From Rhexocercosporidium sp. MPI-PUGE-AT-0058 (lineage: Eukaryota > Ascomycota > Leotiomycetes > Helotiales): a DNA stretch of 64,000 nucleotides. Within the stretch, counting starts at the first letter, position 1, and every line of letters begins with the position of its first letter. The DNA lies in assembly GCA_020746875.1 (NCBI GenBank), contig JAGTJL010000008.1:2232001-2296000 (forward strand), in the 5' to 3' direction. Both the position numbers and the translations under genes were made by a program. Shown piece by piece: positions 20,682 to 31,253 of this stretch. The notes under the pieces are model-generated. The model searched no databases, was not told the origin of the DNA, and worked only from the letters and a program-made list of their open reading frames with translations.

Positions 20682-23075
20682 ATGAAATATGGAGGTCTAC
20701 CAGGCGGTCCTCCGCAACGACAGAGGAGCTCTCCAGCAAAATTAGTGGTTGGCCATCTCCTCTCTCAAATGCGACGACCGGGTAGAATTCGAAGTCGTAT
20801 GCTCCTCCTATGCATCGCTCTTTTCGGAATCATATTCATCTTCTACGGGAGACGTCACACTGCAAGCATTCTACCCTTCTGCGAAACCACTTCCTTGCTG
20901 ACCAGGACCATCAGACTGAACTTCAATTCTCAGCCTCCACACTCACAAACTACATCCCAACTAGCATCACTGACGCCATAGCAACATACGGCGAACCCGA
21001 ACCCGAAGACACTAGATGGAATGACGTCGATCCCAAGAACGATAGCACTCACATCGTCATCAAGAAACCGAAATTCCACCTCTTCATCCCAGCTCACAAA
21101 CCGACAGCCAATCTCTGCAAAACTCTCCTCTCAGCAGCAATTTTAAACTATCCGCCTCCGATAATCATCAGCTGTGGAGAATCCCCAGATAGCGAAAGAC
21201 CCGGATTGGATGTAGTCAAGAATATATTTAGCTTTCTCCTCGGAAAAGAGGTCCATGATGATGATTTGGTACTCATCGTAGATGAAGGTATGTCATTCCC
21301 CCTTCCCAACCCTCCCTTCCTCCCCTCCTTCACCTACATTACCTAACACCCTCCAAGGAACCATCTTCCAACTGCCGGCCGAAATAGTCATAAGCCGCTT
21401 CCTCCACATCTCCCGCGACATCTCCGCAACCCTCCTCTCCAAATACGGCCTCGCGCCCAACACCAACCACACTCACCTCCTGAAATCCCAACGTCCCCCA
21501 AAATACACCCAGAAAATCCTCTTCGGCGCCACGAAGTCATGCTCAAGCTCTTCCGACGACGACGCAGCATGTTTCTCGATCCCGGAATCTCCCCTCTTGA
21601 AATCCACTTACTCCTCTTCTTCTCCCTCCTCACCAAATAACACTTCAGAAACCAATAATCCCCCTCACCATATCTCTCCCTCCCTCCTCATAGGCCGCGC
21701 ATCCTCCCTCCGGCCACTCTACAAACACCTCCTCGAACTCCTCGAATTCTCGGATCTAGGCAAGAAAGGCTCTAAAGATATCCTCACCCAAATCTTCAGC
21801 GAGCAAGAACACGCTCGTGCTCTCTACCTTTCAAATTACAAATACAATCAAGCCCCTTGGTGGAACTGGTTCTCCTCTCCCTTTTCCCATTCCAAAAATA
21901 TCCAGGAAGATCTTGGCATCAAACAGCCGAATAACACACTCCCCCTTAACCTAGACCAGAACTCCGACTTTGGAATCAGTCTCGACTACCAAAGCAACAT
22001 CTTCCAAACTCTCAAGCATAGCATCCAAAACTTAGAATCCATACATTTCGATCAGGTCTCCGATACCGTCAAAGAACCGACTAGGATTAAAGCTGCGTCA
22101 TATGCGATCAAACGACCGATCCGCCTCCCGCAGGATCTACGGGATGCACCTCCTCCACCTTTCGTGGTTGTAGACAGGGCGGGTCATGGAGATGTTGACA
22201 GTATAAGTGTTGTGAATTCAAGCTCGACGGACGACAAGTCGGACTCAAGACGTAAAGGAGATGTATCGTGGGCTTCTGTACCGCTTTTGACGAATATAGT
22301 GGTTCCGGGTGCGTCCGTCCCCGCTGCCATAAATCTCAATCTCCACGATATTCCTTCAGATTCAAACGGTATCACGGAGGAGATGTGGGGAAATATCTGG
22401 TACCACAACACCTCCCGCTCTCTCTTGCACCAATACTTCAGCCATGCCGATTCAAACGAACCACTCTCGATCAATAACGGCGAGCATTGGTTCGATATCC
22501 GAGCCGGCAAGGGGGGTATCTGGACGCAGAGAGGGGAGTGGATTGCTTGGGGGGCTGTTTGTGCGGGGTTTGAGGAGGGGGTTTTTGGTGATGGTTTGGG
22601 GGCCTTTGAGGATGGTAGGGAAAAGGGTGGGGAGGGTGGGAATGGAAATCAGGGGGTGGGGAAGGAGGATGAGGAGGAGGGTATGGTGAAGGGGTTTTGG
22701 GGGAAGATTGTTAAGGCTTTGGATGGTGATGGGGAGGAGAAGGGGGAGGGTGACGGAGAGGGTAGAAAAGAGAATTGGGATGTGGTGGGGGGATTCTCGC
22801 AGGGTGATAGTGTTGAAAATGATGGGACTGGGGATACTGATTCCCATGCTGGAGAAACTGAGGGGGAGGATGGTAAAGATTGGAAAGGAAACGGTGAAGA
22901 CGGTAAGAACGAGGAAGGGGAGAAAGGACATCAAAGCCACGAAAATGATTCAGACAACCACGACGGTAAGACTGGTGAACCGAAGGATGACGCCGAGAAA
23001 AACGATGAAAAGAAGAAGAATATCCTGAAAATCGAACTTGATGAAGATGAGAAGGAGATATACAAGGATAATTAG
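20682..23075 (+). CDS. Type II membrane glycosyltransferase-like protein with acidic tail
   Basis: Three exons: 20682-20853, 20934-21287 and 21358-23075, giving 747 residues. Intron 2 (GTATGT...CCAAG, CTAAC branch) is strong. Intron 1 uses an unusual GTCACA donor and is inferred from the frame change, so a frameshift is the alternative. Residues 40-55 (MLLLCIALFGIIFIFY) form a signal anchor after a basic N terminus, giving a lumenal body. KPKFHLFIPAHKPTANLCKTLLSAAILNYP, the FQLPAEIVISR stretch, KYTQKILFGA and the late GGIWTQRGEWIAWG are hallmarks of a fungal family related to lysyl-hydroxylase-type glycosyltransferases. Where relatives have an acidic DGYDVW-type site, this protein has DEGTIF. 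Residues after about 590 are a long Gly/Glu/Lys/Asp tail of low complexity. Donor and acceptor substrates are unknown. Confidence 0.7.
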
Positions 23076-24886
23076 TCTGTAGTTATAGATGGGCAAACTG
23101 AAGTCAAGGAGGGAGCGGTGAAGTATGGGAACGAGAAAGAGAATCGCGAGGAGGAGAACAAGAACTGAAGGGGAAGAATTGTGATGAGGAAGATACTTAA
23201 TCGGAAAGGGAGTTGGAAGGAATAGATGTTGAATGAAATGACAAATGGATGCTGGATAACTGGGGAAATGAATCTTAGGATATAGCGTGTAGTGTAGTCT
23301 TCGAGGAGAGTAGAATTGATGGATATTAAGAAACGTCTTCCTTCGCTAGTAACATCCACATCATATTGTGAAGACCACGGGTCGATCACTAGGGCCGGCA
23401 TTCTATTGGTACAGGACATCAATGAAGAAGAACGCGTTCGTCGTTCCGTAGGTGTGCAAATTGCACCACAATGTAGCGAGTTGTAAACCGTCAGGTATTC
23501 CGATTTTCTAAAACTTGGGTGGGTATGCTGTGCAGTAAGTAAATCATTCCTACAAAAAGAATGCGCTCAGATGAAAAGAAATGGACGTTAATATCAATAC
23601 GCGCTGCAAGAATAAGCAACATGCGATCGATGAATGCGAAAAGTTCAACGTACGTAAGACTACATCCCGTCGTTACTTCAGTATGAATTTTCATGGGCTG
23701 AGGGGTTATCAGATAAATGACTCAGGATCTAGCGGCAATTCTCTGCAAACTCTGCCTCCGTACAGTACAGAGACATGCACAGCAGACCAATCTACCTATC
23801 TATCTCTCAGCTCAAGACATATCTTCCACCACGCATTCCGGCAATACATTCCTCGTATCGCTCCAATTCTAAGGCATTAAGTATATTCAGGTTGATGTGA
23901 TGTAGAATCTAATCGTGAAGGGAAACGGGAAAATATATGTCCGTCTCGCGGGCCATGCATCGAGATTGAGCGTTGATTTCAGGGATTCAATGGTACAGTA
24001 TACTAGAGACTGCGACTTTAAGGTTTGCTAGGGAGAGAGATGCTAGTATGATGGAATAAGCTTTTTGTCAAAGCTCCGTAGAGTTCTCGAGATCTCCCGT
24101 GTCGATTCAGTAAACAATTGGTGAGGGTCGGGGCCGAGACAGTCATCGAGCAGAGATTTACTGCTTATTTTACGTGCGAGGCATTGCATTTGTAGCGAAT
24201 TTAGCTGACGAAAGCTCGATGGGAAGAACTTCAACAGGTTGAATGATATGGTTTGTACACACAACGTCCATTCATCCGAGCGCTGGAGGCTTGGGCAGAA
24301 ATGCTTTTCTTTCACCTTCTACGCCAACCCTCCGATACTATCCCTGCGGCCCGAAACTCTATTCAGGCAGGAGTACTCGGGAAAACTATCTTTACACAAG
24401 TCTTTTGACCTGGAAAAGTTACTGTGGCTCTTTGGAACCCAAATTTCTAGGCTTGTTAAAGAGTTTCGCGATGGAAGTTAATCCTGGCTTGGAGATATTA
24501 ATGTATATCTATCAATGACGTTCCTCTTAGTCTCTTGGTGATGCCAAGATATGAGTACTCACGGAATTGGAACTGATAGGAGTTTCCTGCTAATGCGGCT
24601 TCAGAGTCCCCAAAAAAGATACTGGAATCACTACTCATTGGCGGGATTTCAGGACACATTAATCCGATTCCCTTTTCTTGGCTCAGTAGTCAATGAGAAA
24701 TACTGGGTACATTTCCCCATGGCGAATGTGTTTCTGCGTACCGTACAAAGTATAACTAGGTCTCTAGTCGTACTGTCGTTGGGAGTGCGCGAATAGCAGC
24801 AACTAAACTTTACTCTCTCGCGGCAAATATCAAACCATCACCCACACCAAAACCATACGAACAGAGAGTTTTCTCGGAATTTCAAG
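23076..24886. other. Gene-poor region
   Basis: 1.8 kb without a supportable gene. Small open frames (for example 23581-23880, 24243-24518, 24551-24796) lack recognisable domains, signal peptides or convincing splice-linked extensions. The last 100 bases should be the promoter of the cysteine-rich peptide gene. Confidence 0.5.
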
Positions 24887-25190
24887 ATGAAGATCATATC
24901 GCTTCTCTTAGTCACTTTCATGGCAGTCGGAACAATTGCCAATAGGACCCCTCGTCCAGTACCCACGTGCAACCCCTGCGCGGACAATGACTGTCGCAAC
25001 TTCGTACGATAACATGAGCCCGTGGAAGAGAAGCCTATTATGACAATTACTGATACATGAATGTAGTGCCATGCAAATAGGCTTCAATTTGCTGGTTGCG
25101 CTTGTAGTGGGTAAGTTCAAGCAGCTTAACTCTTTGTCCACCGAATATACCTAACAGCTCTCCAACAGGAGTTGCCAGTGTCTTCCATAA
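24887..25190 (+). CDS. Small secreted eight-cysteine defensin-like peptide
   Basis: Found by eye; too fragmented for simple ORF detection. Exons 24887-25003, 25067-25110 and 25169-25190. Intron 1 (63 nt) starts GTACGA, has TACTGAT and ends GTAG; intron 2 (58 nt) starts GTAAGT, has CTAAC and ends ACAG. The product is 60 residues. Residues 1-19 are a classic signal peptide (Lys, then a Leu/Val/Ile core, small residues before the cut). The mature part of about 41 residues has Cys at 28, 31, 36, 40, 50, 52, 56 and 58. Six of them give C-x4-or-7-C-x3-C-x9-C-x5-C-x-C, the spacing of insect and fungal CS-alpha-beta defensins, plus one extra pair. Both introns fall between cysteines, and removing them raises the cysteine count from 3 to 8. 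Secreted antimicrobial or host-interaction roles are both possible. An inhibitor or a KP-type peptide is an alternative. Confidence 0.7.
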
Positions 25191-27659
25191 TCTAGCAATA
25201 GCGACGTTGCTTGAGCTTATTCGCGTGGTTAAGTGGCTCAGCACATGATGGATTACGATGATCAATTGTGTGTGCGTATCGAATGATCTTGTTGTCTGTA
25301 TCGTGGCATGTGTAGGGCAGGGCTTGCATACCTGGTACGGGGTTATCCCTACCAAGTAAGATTCGTGTTGGAGCTTCATTCCGGGGTCCGGGAGGACCTA
25401 TTACAAGTATAGATATATCGATCAAATTCCCTTTCCTAGAAGGAATACACAGGATATCACATCGTTACGAACACTTAGGTTTTGTGTGCAGCCTATCGTT
25501 CGGAACCTACTTAGTGATACCAACACTTGTCGCATGATAGTGCTTGATGGTTTGGGGAATCAATCTGTTCCTGCCAGCCTAGGTTTTGTTGTTCTTTTCA
25601 AAATTGTGACGATCGACTGTTGTATGTGGTCTCGGATCACGTGTTAAGGCGTAGATAGGCTGTTCAACAACAAATATAGCAAAAGCAAATAGTCTTGTGA
25701 TAAACGCTTCCTTTATTAATACGCGTCTCATATATCTACTGAGCCCGTGGCACATAAGAACTACGATTATTGGTGTTGAGAGCTGGGGGAGGGGGAAAGG
25801 TTGGGAGTGAACGCATCGGAATGATGGAATGTGGTTTTCATTTAGTTCTCGATCATCGCCTTTACTTTTACGGCACCTCGTTCCTTTCATTTTGGGATAA
25901 AAGAAAAAGAAACCTTCTTCTGCTCAGCATCAAAGTCCGAACCTCTCACCTCAAATAACATGTGAGCGCGGTACAGGCTAAATTGCCATAGAATGTCTAT
26001 TATCTTTGTTTTTGTGAGTGCGCATTATGGATCATCATCATGAGTTTATTTCAAAGGAAAACTTCTCGCCGAAACCCCTCTCGTATCTCTTGCCCAAATA
26101 TTCCTACGATCCCCACCTCGGCGAAATATCCAACAATGCCTCACCCACCTGACTTCAAACAGCCACAGCAACAACCGAAAAGTATTTAATAAATCCAGTA
26201 TACATGTGATGAAGTCCAAAAACCCGATTTCTTTGTTTAACCTTTATGTATTGCATACATTTACTAGCACTTCTTAATCTTTTTTTGAAAATTCAAATGT
26301 TATATGGACAGGCGATGGAGAGAAAGAGGTCCCAACTATTCTAAGAACCTCGCATCTAGCAACAATTACATCAGATTATCAAACCTCTTGTTTACAAACA
26401 GAGTCTAGATACTAGGCGCAAATTGGTTTAGATACTAATTATTAACAAGCTAGAGGGAAATTACACCCTCTTCCTCTTTCCCAAGCTCATCCTCTCCCCT
26501 GTCACTACTTTACAACATTAAATCGAAGCCCGATTTTGATATAAACTTGCTGAAAGTGTACGTATGTATACACCACCGTATTCGTGGGCCCGTGTGCGCA
26601 AGGATCGAGGGGCAAATATCAGTAAGTGGGGATTTCTTGGCGCTCGGGTAAGAAAAGTAAACAATAGGGTTACGAAGGAGTATGAAGATGCGAGTCGCTG
26701 AGACTATATAATTAGACATCTCTGATCGAATGCAGAGGAGAAATAGCCTGAATACGAATGGTTACCACCTTGTCCTGAGCCCTATGATATGCAGGCGCTG
26801 TGATATGCATGCCAGCTCGCTTTGCTTGGGTTAGTATGAAAAGGTATGACAATATATTTGGTTGAAGGATAGTCATTGGAGAGAAGTTTTGCAACATTAT
26901 CAGCCACCGATCCTGCTATATGTCCTTGATGTTACCCCAAAGAAAGAAAAAAGATACATACCCATGAGGCTCACGTATGACAGAGTGATGGGGAAATGTC
27001 TTCTCTTCACTCTGCCATACATCAGCCTCAGATCGGCACTCGCTAAGATAATAAATGATTGACCTAGAGAACTTCAAAATATAAATATTCTCCAACATCC
27101 AGGGTATTTCAGCGATGTGTAAGACAACGCTTTAAGCAACATAATCATCTCAAGTTATGGTTCTATGTAGCTTAATACAAGCTTGTCTGCATTATTTAAT
27201 CCCGCTACTTTCGTTGCCCCGCTTTACAAGCGAATCTGCCAAGAAACAACAATATGCTCGCTTCCAGCTCAGCCCCCAAAGCACCCTTGCTAAGGGCATA
27301 AATAAAAGGTAGACAATCCAGAGGGGCACTCCTCAACTATCATATCAATGTTCCGTCATTCTATGTAATTATACTCGATCTTGTTGCAACCATGCAAGTC
27401 CATTCGTTATCCTTGGAAAATACTCATTTATCTCAGCAAAAAGTAGCGCTCTTCAATTTCACCTGATTGCACATGTTGCACTTATACATTAAAGCTCATG
27501 ACTTAAACTGCTTCTTTACCTCTTTTATTGCAAACCATTGCATGCACACCTTTAAGAAGTTCAAGTAGTGCAACGTACGCCTTCTAATCTGAGGTTGAAC
27601 ACATTGAAACAAAATAGCAACATTTTGACTAAATCCCCATCAGCGGAAGAAACATAGCT
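25191..27659. other. Gene-poor region
   Basis: About 2.5 kb of moderately AT-rich sequence. Short open frames on both strands are scattered without domain, codon or splice support. It lies between the cysteine-rich peptide gene and the orphan membrane protein and shows no tandem array or recognisable transposon. Confidence 0.5.
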
Positions 27660-28484
27660 TCAATCTTCCAGCTCTCTGCTTTCAGCCTCCTCTGCTTGAT
27701 CTACTTTGCAATAGCCAATCATATACCCCAGAAGGTTTGTAAACTTCCAGTATCTCTTGTCTCTCCGAGCGCTCCTGTCCGCCCAATCTTTGTACGAAGC
27801 TGCTTCGAAGACACGCTCAATAGATTCCCTTGATAAATCCTCTAACTCAATTTCGGCGTCGACCCAAACTGGCCCATACTTTTCCTCCGTGGCGTACTCC
27901 AGGGCGCAATCAGCCCAACCATTAGACCAGAAGTCCTTGACATGTTTTTGCAGGTAGTTATGTTCCCAGTATAAGTCTCTCACCGCCATAAACCTCTCCC
28001 CTCTCATCGGCATATTACTTATATCCTCTGATACCTTTGCTAATGCTTGCTTTCGAAAATATAGAATACGTCGTAATTGCCTGCACCAAGGTCTTCCTAT
28101 CTCTATGTAAATCCCTTCCTCATCTTTCTGTTCTTTTGCCCAGGTAAAGAATTCCACCATGAAGTCCTGGGTAGTCATGTAGGAAGCTGAAATTTCTTTT
28201 GCCTCAAGAGTCCGTTCACGACCGGGCTTTCGGGAGGTGAGTTTTGATATGGTAGTCTCCGGGTTGGAAAACCATTCTTCGAGTGCTTTGCGGACCCATT
28301 TGCCCTCTCGCAGGTTTTGGAGCCGACATCGTTTATCTTTCCTGTTTTCTGAATAAATTATGGCGCCGAAAAGTACGAACAACATGAGGCCAAACAAGCC
28401 CATCATGATCGGAAACCAAGTTCTAAACCCCGGCAAACCCTTGGATTGATCGGCCATGTTCGAAGTGGTCATATTCGAAGTCAT
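27660..28484 (-). CDS. Orphan single-pass membrane protein
   Basis: One exon of 274 residues if started at ATG 28484 (MTSNMTTSNMADQ). The frame is open to an ATG at 28553, but a TATA-like sequence at 28560-28566 lies only 7 bp from it, so transcription should begin downstream of that codon and 28484 is preferred. One hydrophobic helix (FPIMMGLFGLMLFVLFGAII, about residues 25-45) is followed by a charged, Trp/Tyr/Arg-rich helical domain of some 220 residues rich in Glu and Lys. I recognise no family. The basic residues right after the helix suggest an extracellular/lumenal N terminus and cytoplasmic domain. It sits beside repeat DNA and could be a lineage-specific gene. Confidence 0.7.
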   Translation of the reverse strand: MTSNMTTSNMADQSKGLPGFRTWFPIMMGLFGLMLFVLFGAIIYSENRKDKRCRLQNLREGKWVRKALEEWFSNPETTISKLTSRKPGRERTLEAKEISASYMTTQDFMVEFFTWAKEQKDEEGIYIEIGRPWCRQLRRILYFRKQALAKVSEDISNMPMRGERFMAVRDLYWEHNYLQKHVKDFWSNGWADCALEYATEEKYGPVWVDAEIELEDLSRESIERVFEAASYKDWADRSARRDKRYWKFTNLLGYMIGYCKVDQAEEAESRELED

Positions 28485-28559
28485 GATATGGAAAGTGGAA
28501 GTGTAAAGTGGAAAGTGATAAATAGGTAAAAAGAAAAGAGTTCGAGAGAACACGTAGCT

Positions 28560-28566
28560 TTATATA
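28560..28566 (-). promoter_or_regulatory. TATA box of the orphan membrane protein gene
   Basis: TATATAA on the minus strand, 76 bp upstream of the preferred start at 28484. A normal TATA-to-start distance supports that ATG over the one at 28553. Confidence 0.5.
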
Positions 28567-28652
28567 TCAAGTGGTCTAAAAACCATGACGTCTCGGGGCA
28601 CACTACTTGCAACGGTATGGTCTAGTCTTTCTCTCGCTACCTAACAACAACC

Positions 28653-29018
28653 AGCCGGCCAGCGCTCTTGATAGTTAGGTAAGTTCAGGAGGACCCGGCA
28701 GAACTACCCGCTATCTGTGGTTCTGGTTCGTGATTTCCTGGAACTAAAGTCTACTAGCCGGTGCCACTCCGACTCTTTTCCGCTCGTGGGCTCGGCTAGT
28801 ATATATAGTCAGGCTGGCTGGTTCTAGTTAGGCAATTTCGACAAACCGAACTATTATAACTGTCTCATTTGTACGAGACCCGTATAAACTATCATAAAAC
28901 TGCTGATTAGTCATGGTTCTGGTTCTCTATTTTCTTGAACCACCTTACCTCGGGTTAGTTACGGTTCACCCCCCCTTAACCATACCCAAACTAACCATCA
29001 AGAGCGCTGCAGCCGGCC
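28653..29018. mobile_element. MITE-like segment with imperfect terminal inverted repeats
   Basis: The left arm (28653-28678, with AGCGCTCTTGATAGTTAG) and right arm (28991-29018, with CTAACCATCAAGAGCGCT) are inverted complements: the 18-nt core matches at 17 of 18 positions and GCCGGC follows outside on both sides. The 366-bp span has no coding capacity. It also contains TGGTTCTGGTTC twice in direct orientation (28718 and 28914). No clear target duplication is visible, so a simple inverted duplication is the alternative. Confidence 0.45.
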
Positions 29019-29321
29019 CAGGACAGAAGAACAAAAACACTACCGATCTCGTTTTTTCTAGATTCCTTATTATCCCTAAAATACGTACAAATGATTTGGT
29101 TATTGATGCATCTGCAATCTCAGCTCTAGGTTGCGACATATCAGTTATTTTTGGCTGTTAGTAGTCAGAAGTAGTCGTGAAAACAAGCCCCAAGCCTAGC
29201 ACAATAGTGTCAATATTACGTACTCCATGAAAAAGTCTTACAATTCAATTCCCAGTCTCAGATTCGTGTTGGAGTGACACGTGTGGGTCATGTGCAAGCT
29301 AAGACGTAGCCTCTGCAGCAT

Positions 29322-29333
29322 CATGTATATATA
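29322..29333 (+). promoter_or_regulatory. TATA box of the truncated gene at 29426
   Basis: TGTATATATAGA lies about 95 bp before ATG 29426, followed by a pyrimidine/adenine leader. This is a typical fungal core promoter and suggests that the short reading frame after it once began a real gene. Confidence 0.45.
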
Positions 29334-29425
29334 GAGGGCTTCCCCCGAGATCATTCTGCAAGGCAATCAATCATTGTTTACCCTACTCCAAGGTTCCACT
29401 GGCATACAGTTCAATATCGTATAAT

Positions 29426-29518
29426 ATGACTAAGGAAGAAGCCATGGTGGGAGACATCCAGCCAGACAAGACAGACTCTTCAGTCTCAGATTCGAGATTG
29501 AAGGGAACTGTGCGGTGA
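29426..29518 (+). pseudogene. 5' remnant of a gene cut by repeat DNA
   Basis: ATG 29426 opens a 30-codon frame (MTKEEAMVGDIQPDK...) ending at TGA 29516. The hydrophilic N terminus resembles the cytosolic start of many fungal transporters, which is only suggestive. A GTGAGG at 29515 could be a splice donor, with acceptor-like AG sites at 29548 and 29571, but downstream sequence is repeat-like and full of TAA/TAG. The promoter and leader look intact, so the body was probably lost or displaced when the repeat block formed. It could instead be a genuine small peptide. Confidence 0.45.
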
Positions 29519-30995
29519 GGTTCGTAGGGTGAACTTAACATTACCTAGGACCTCGGGTCTCGGTTCCACAGTCCTCTGGCTTAGTTAAGGCTACGTGACG
29601 AATATCTGGCTTATTAGGGTCGACCTGATTCTACGCGCTTACGGAAAGAGCTTCAGCTTTTAGCTCAGCGAGCTATAAAGGAAAAGAGTATTTGTCGGTA
29701 GAGAGCTAAATCGAAGAAGAAAAGGCGTCTGACGATATTATAAGAATAATTAAAAGTACGTTAATCGAAGAAAGAAGAAGAGGCTTAGTTGTATTACAGC
29801 TTCTCTTGGAAAGTATTATAAAAGCTACTCTTATGAATATAGAAAACTTTACAAGAGTGAATAAAGGAGAGCGATTATATACCGCCCTTTGAGTAATTAC
29901 TTTAATTAAAAGCTTACTTCGTATAATAATAGCTTACGCGAAGCGCGCCGGGGCTTATAATTATCGTACAGAAGTAGAGTATAACTAAAGGTGCTCTTAA
30001 ATTATAGCAAATCGTCTAAATTCTAAAGAAGCTCGTAAGGAGCAATTAAGTATATATAAGAAAAGGGGCTGCTGAGTCAGCCTTCAGGTAGCACGTGCCC
30101 TGCTATACGACATATTTTAAATAAAAGACTAAGCTTTTTTTTTAGCGCTTTTGCCTTTATATATTAAAAGCTCTTATATTTTTAAGATTCGTCGATGCGA
30201 TATCGGGCGTATATCGAAGTTATCTCGAGGGAGTTTCGTAAGCTCGTTATAATAGCGGTCTCCGGCCGTATTCGCGCGTCGACGCTTTCTTTTATTTATA
30301 TATTTTCTGCTTTCCTTCTTTTCTTATTCTCTTCGTATTATATCCGCTAATTATCTTTTTAAATTCTCTTACTCCCGTATTACTTCCTTTAGTTTATCGA
30401 TTCGGTTCCGAACTGCCTTTTTCTCTTTTTTTCGCTTAATTTATATTTAAATTTCTAGAATTCGTCGTCGCTTAGCCTTAATAGCTTCTTCGCCACCCGA
30501 GCCCCTTTCGTTATTATCCGTAAGACCTTTTAAACCCTTATTAAAGCGCTAGAACTGCTCGCTGCGTATAAGTAAACCTTTTTTAAAGTTATTTCGGAAA
30601 GTATTCAATAATTAATCGATAAAGTAAAGTAAAAGTAATCGTAGTATTCTTTTTATTACTAAAGCTATCTTCTTCTTTTTTCTAGCTATTATAATTGCTT
30701 TATAAAAGTTTTAAATAAATAACAAACTATTTTTATATAAGTAAAAAGATCAGAATATAAAGTTTAAATAATAAGGAATTACTATTCGAAGCGTTTAAGA
30801 TATATTAACTGTAATTTAGATTAATCTTTAGCCTTTTAAATCTTTTCTACTTCCCTCCGAAGTAAATAAACAGAAATCTTAATACGTAATCTGTGCCAAG
30901 CCTGCAAACCTTCCGTAAAACCCCCGACCCCCCTTATACTAGATTCCACTCCTGACAATAAGTATCGCGGACGCTATTATTAAGAGAAAGAATAA
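29519..30995. repeat. RIP-degraded repeat DNA, unassigned
   Basis: AT content rises sharply and TAA/TAG dominate every frame. Near 29572-29690 a plus frame still reads as a charged protein (RLRDEYLAYQG, LRKELQLLAQRA) if TAG is read as an original CAG, so this is probably the decayed end of a transposon. I could not assign it to a class. It lies outside the LTR that starts at 30996. Confidence 0.55.
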
Positions 30996-31253
30996 TGTAA
31001 CGACACTAGCCAAGAGAGCGGTGTAAGAGGTATATAATAATACTTTAGCTGAGGCTATCGAGAGCTAATAAGTCTAATACGAAGGAAACAAGAAGATAAA
31101 GAAGGAAAGAAAGAGTGGAAGGAGTATGAGTTTATATATATAAGCTCCTTCGAAACCCCTCCGGTACTAGTCCGACTCGGCATGACTTAGTTACCTTTAA
31201 ACCCTTAGATTCCCTGACTCGCTAAGAAGTTCTTAAGTACACTTATCGTTATA
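30996..31253 (-). repeat. 3' LTR of the minus-strand Gypsy element
   Basis: A 258-nt segment that starts TGTAACGACAC and ends TTATCGTTATA on the plus strand, so both ends are inverted complements (TGTAACGA / TCGTTATA, the last from TCGTTACA). Immediately to its right, CCCTTTCTT gives a polypurine tract in the minus orientation, which identifies it as the 3' LTR of the minus-strand element. It contains TATATATAA in that orientation. It is far less AT-mutated than the pol region. Confidence 0.65.

Noticed and set aside
23581..23880. 99-codon plus-strand frame with four cysteines
   Set aside because: No signal peptide, no family, and no conserved spacing.
24243..24518. Overlapping short frames upstream of the cysteine-rich peptide
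   Set aside because: Low-information composition; no splice or domain support.
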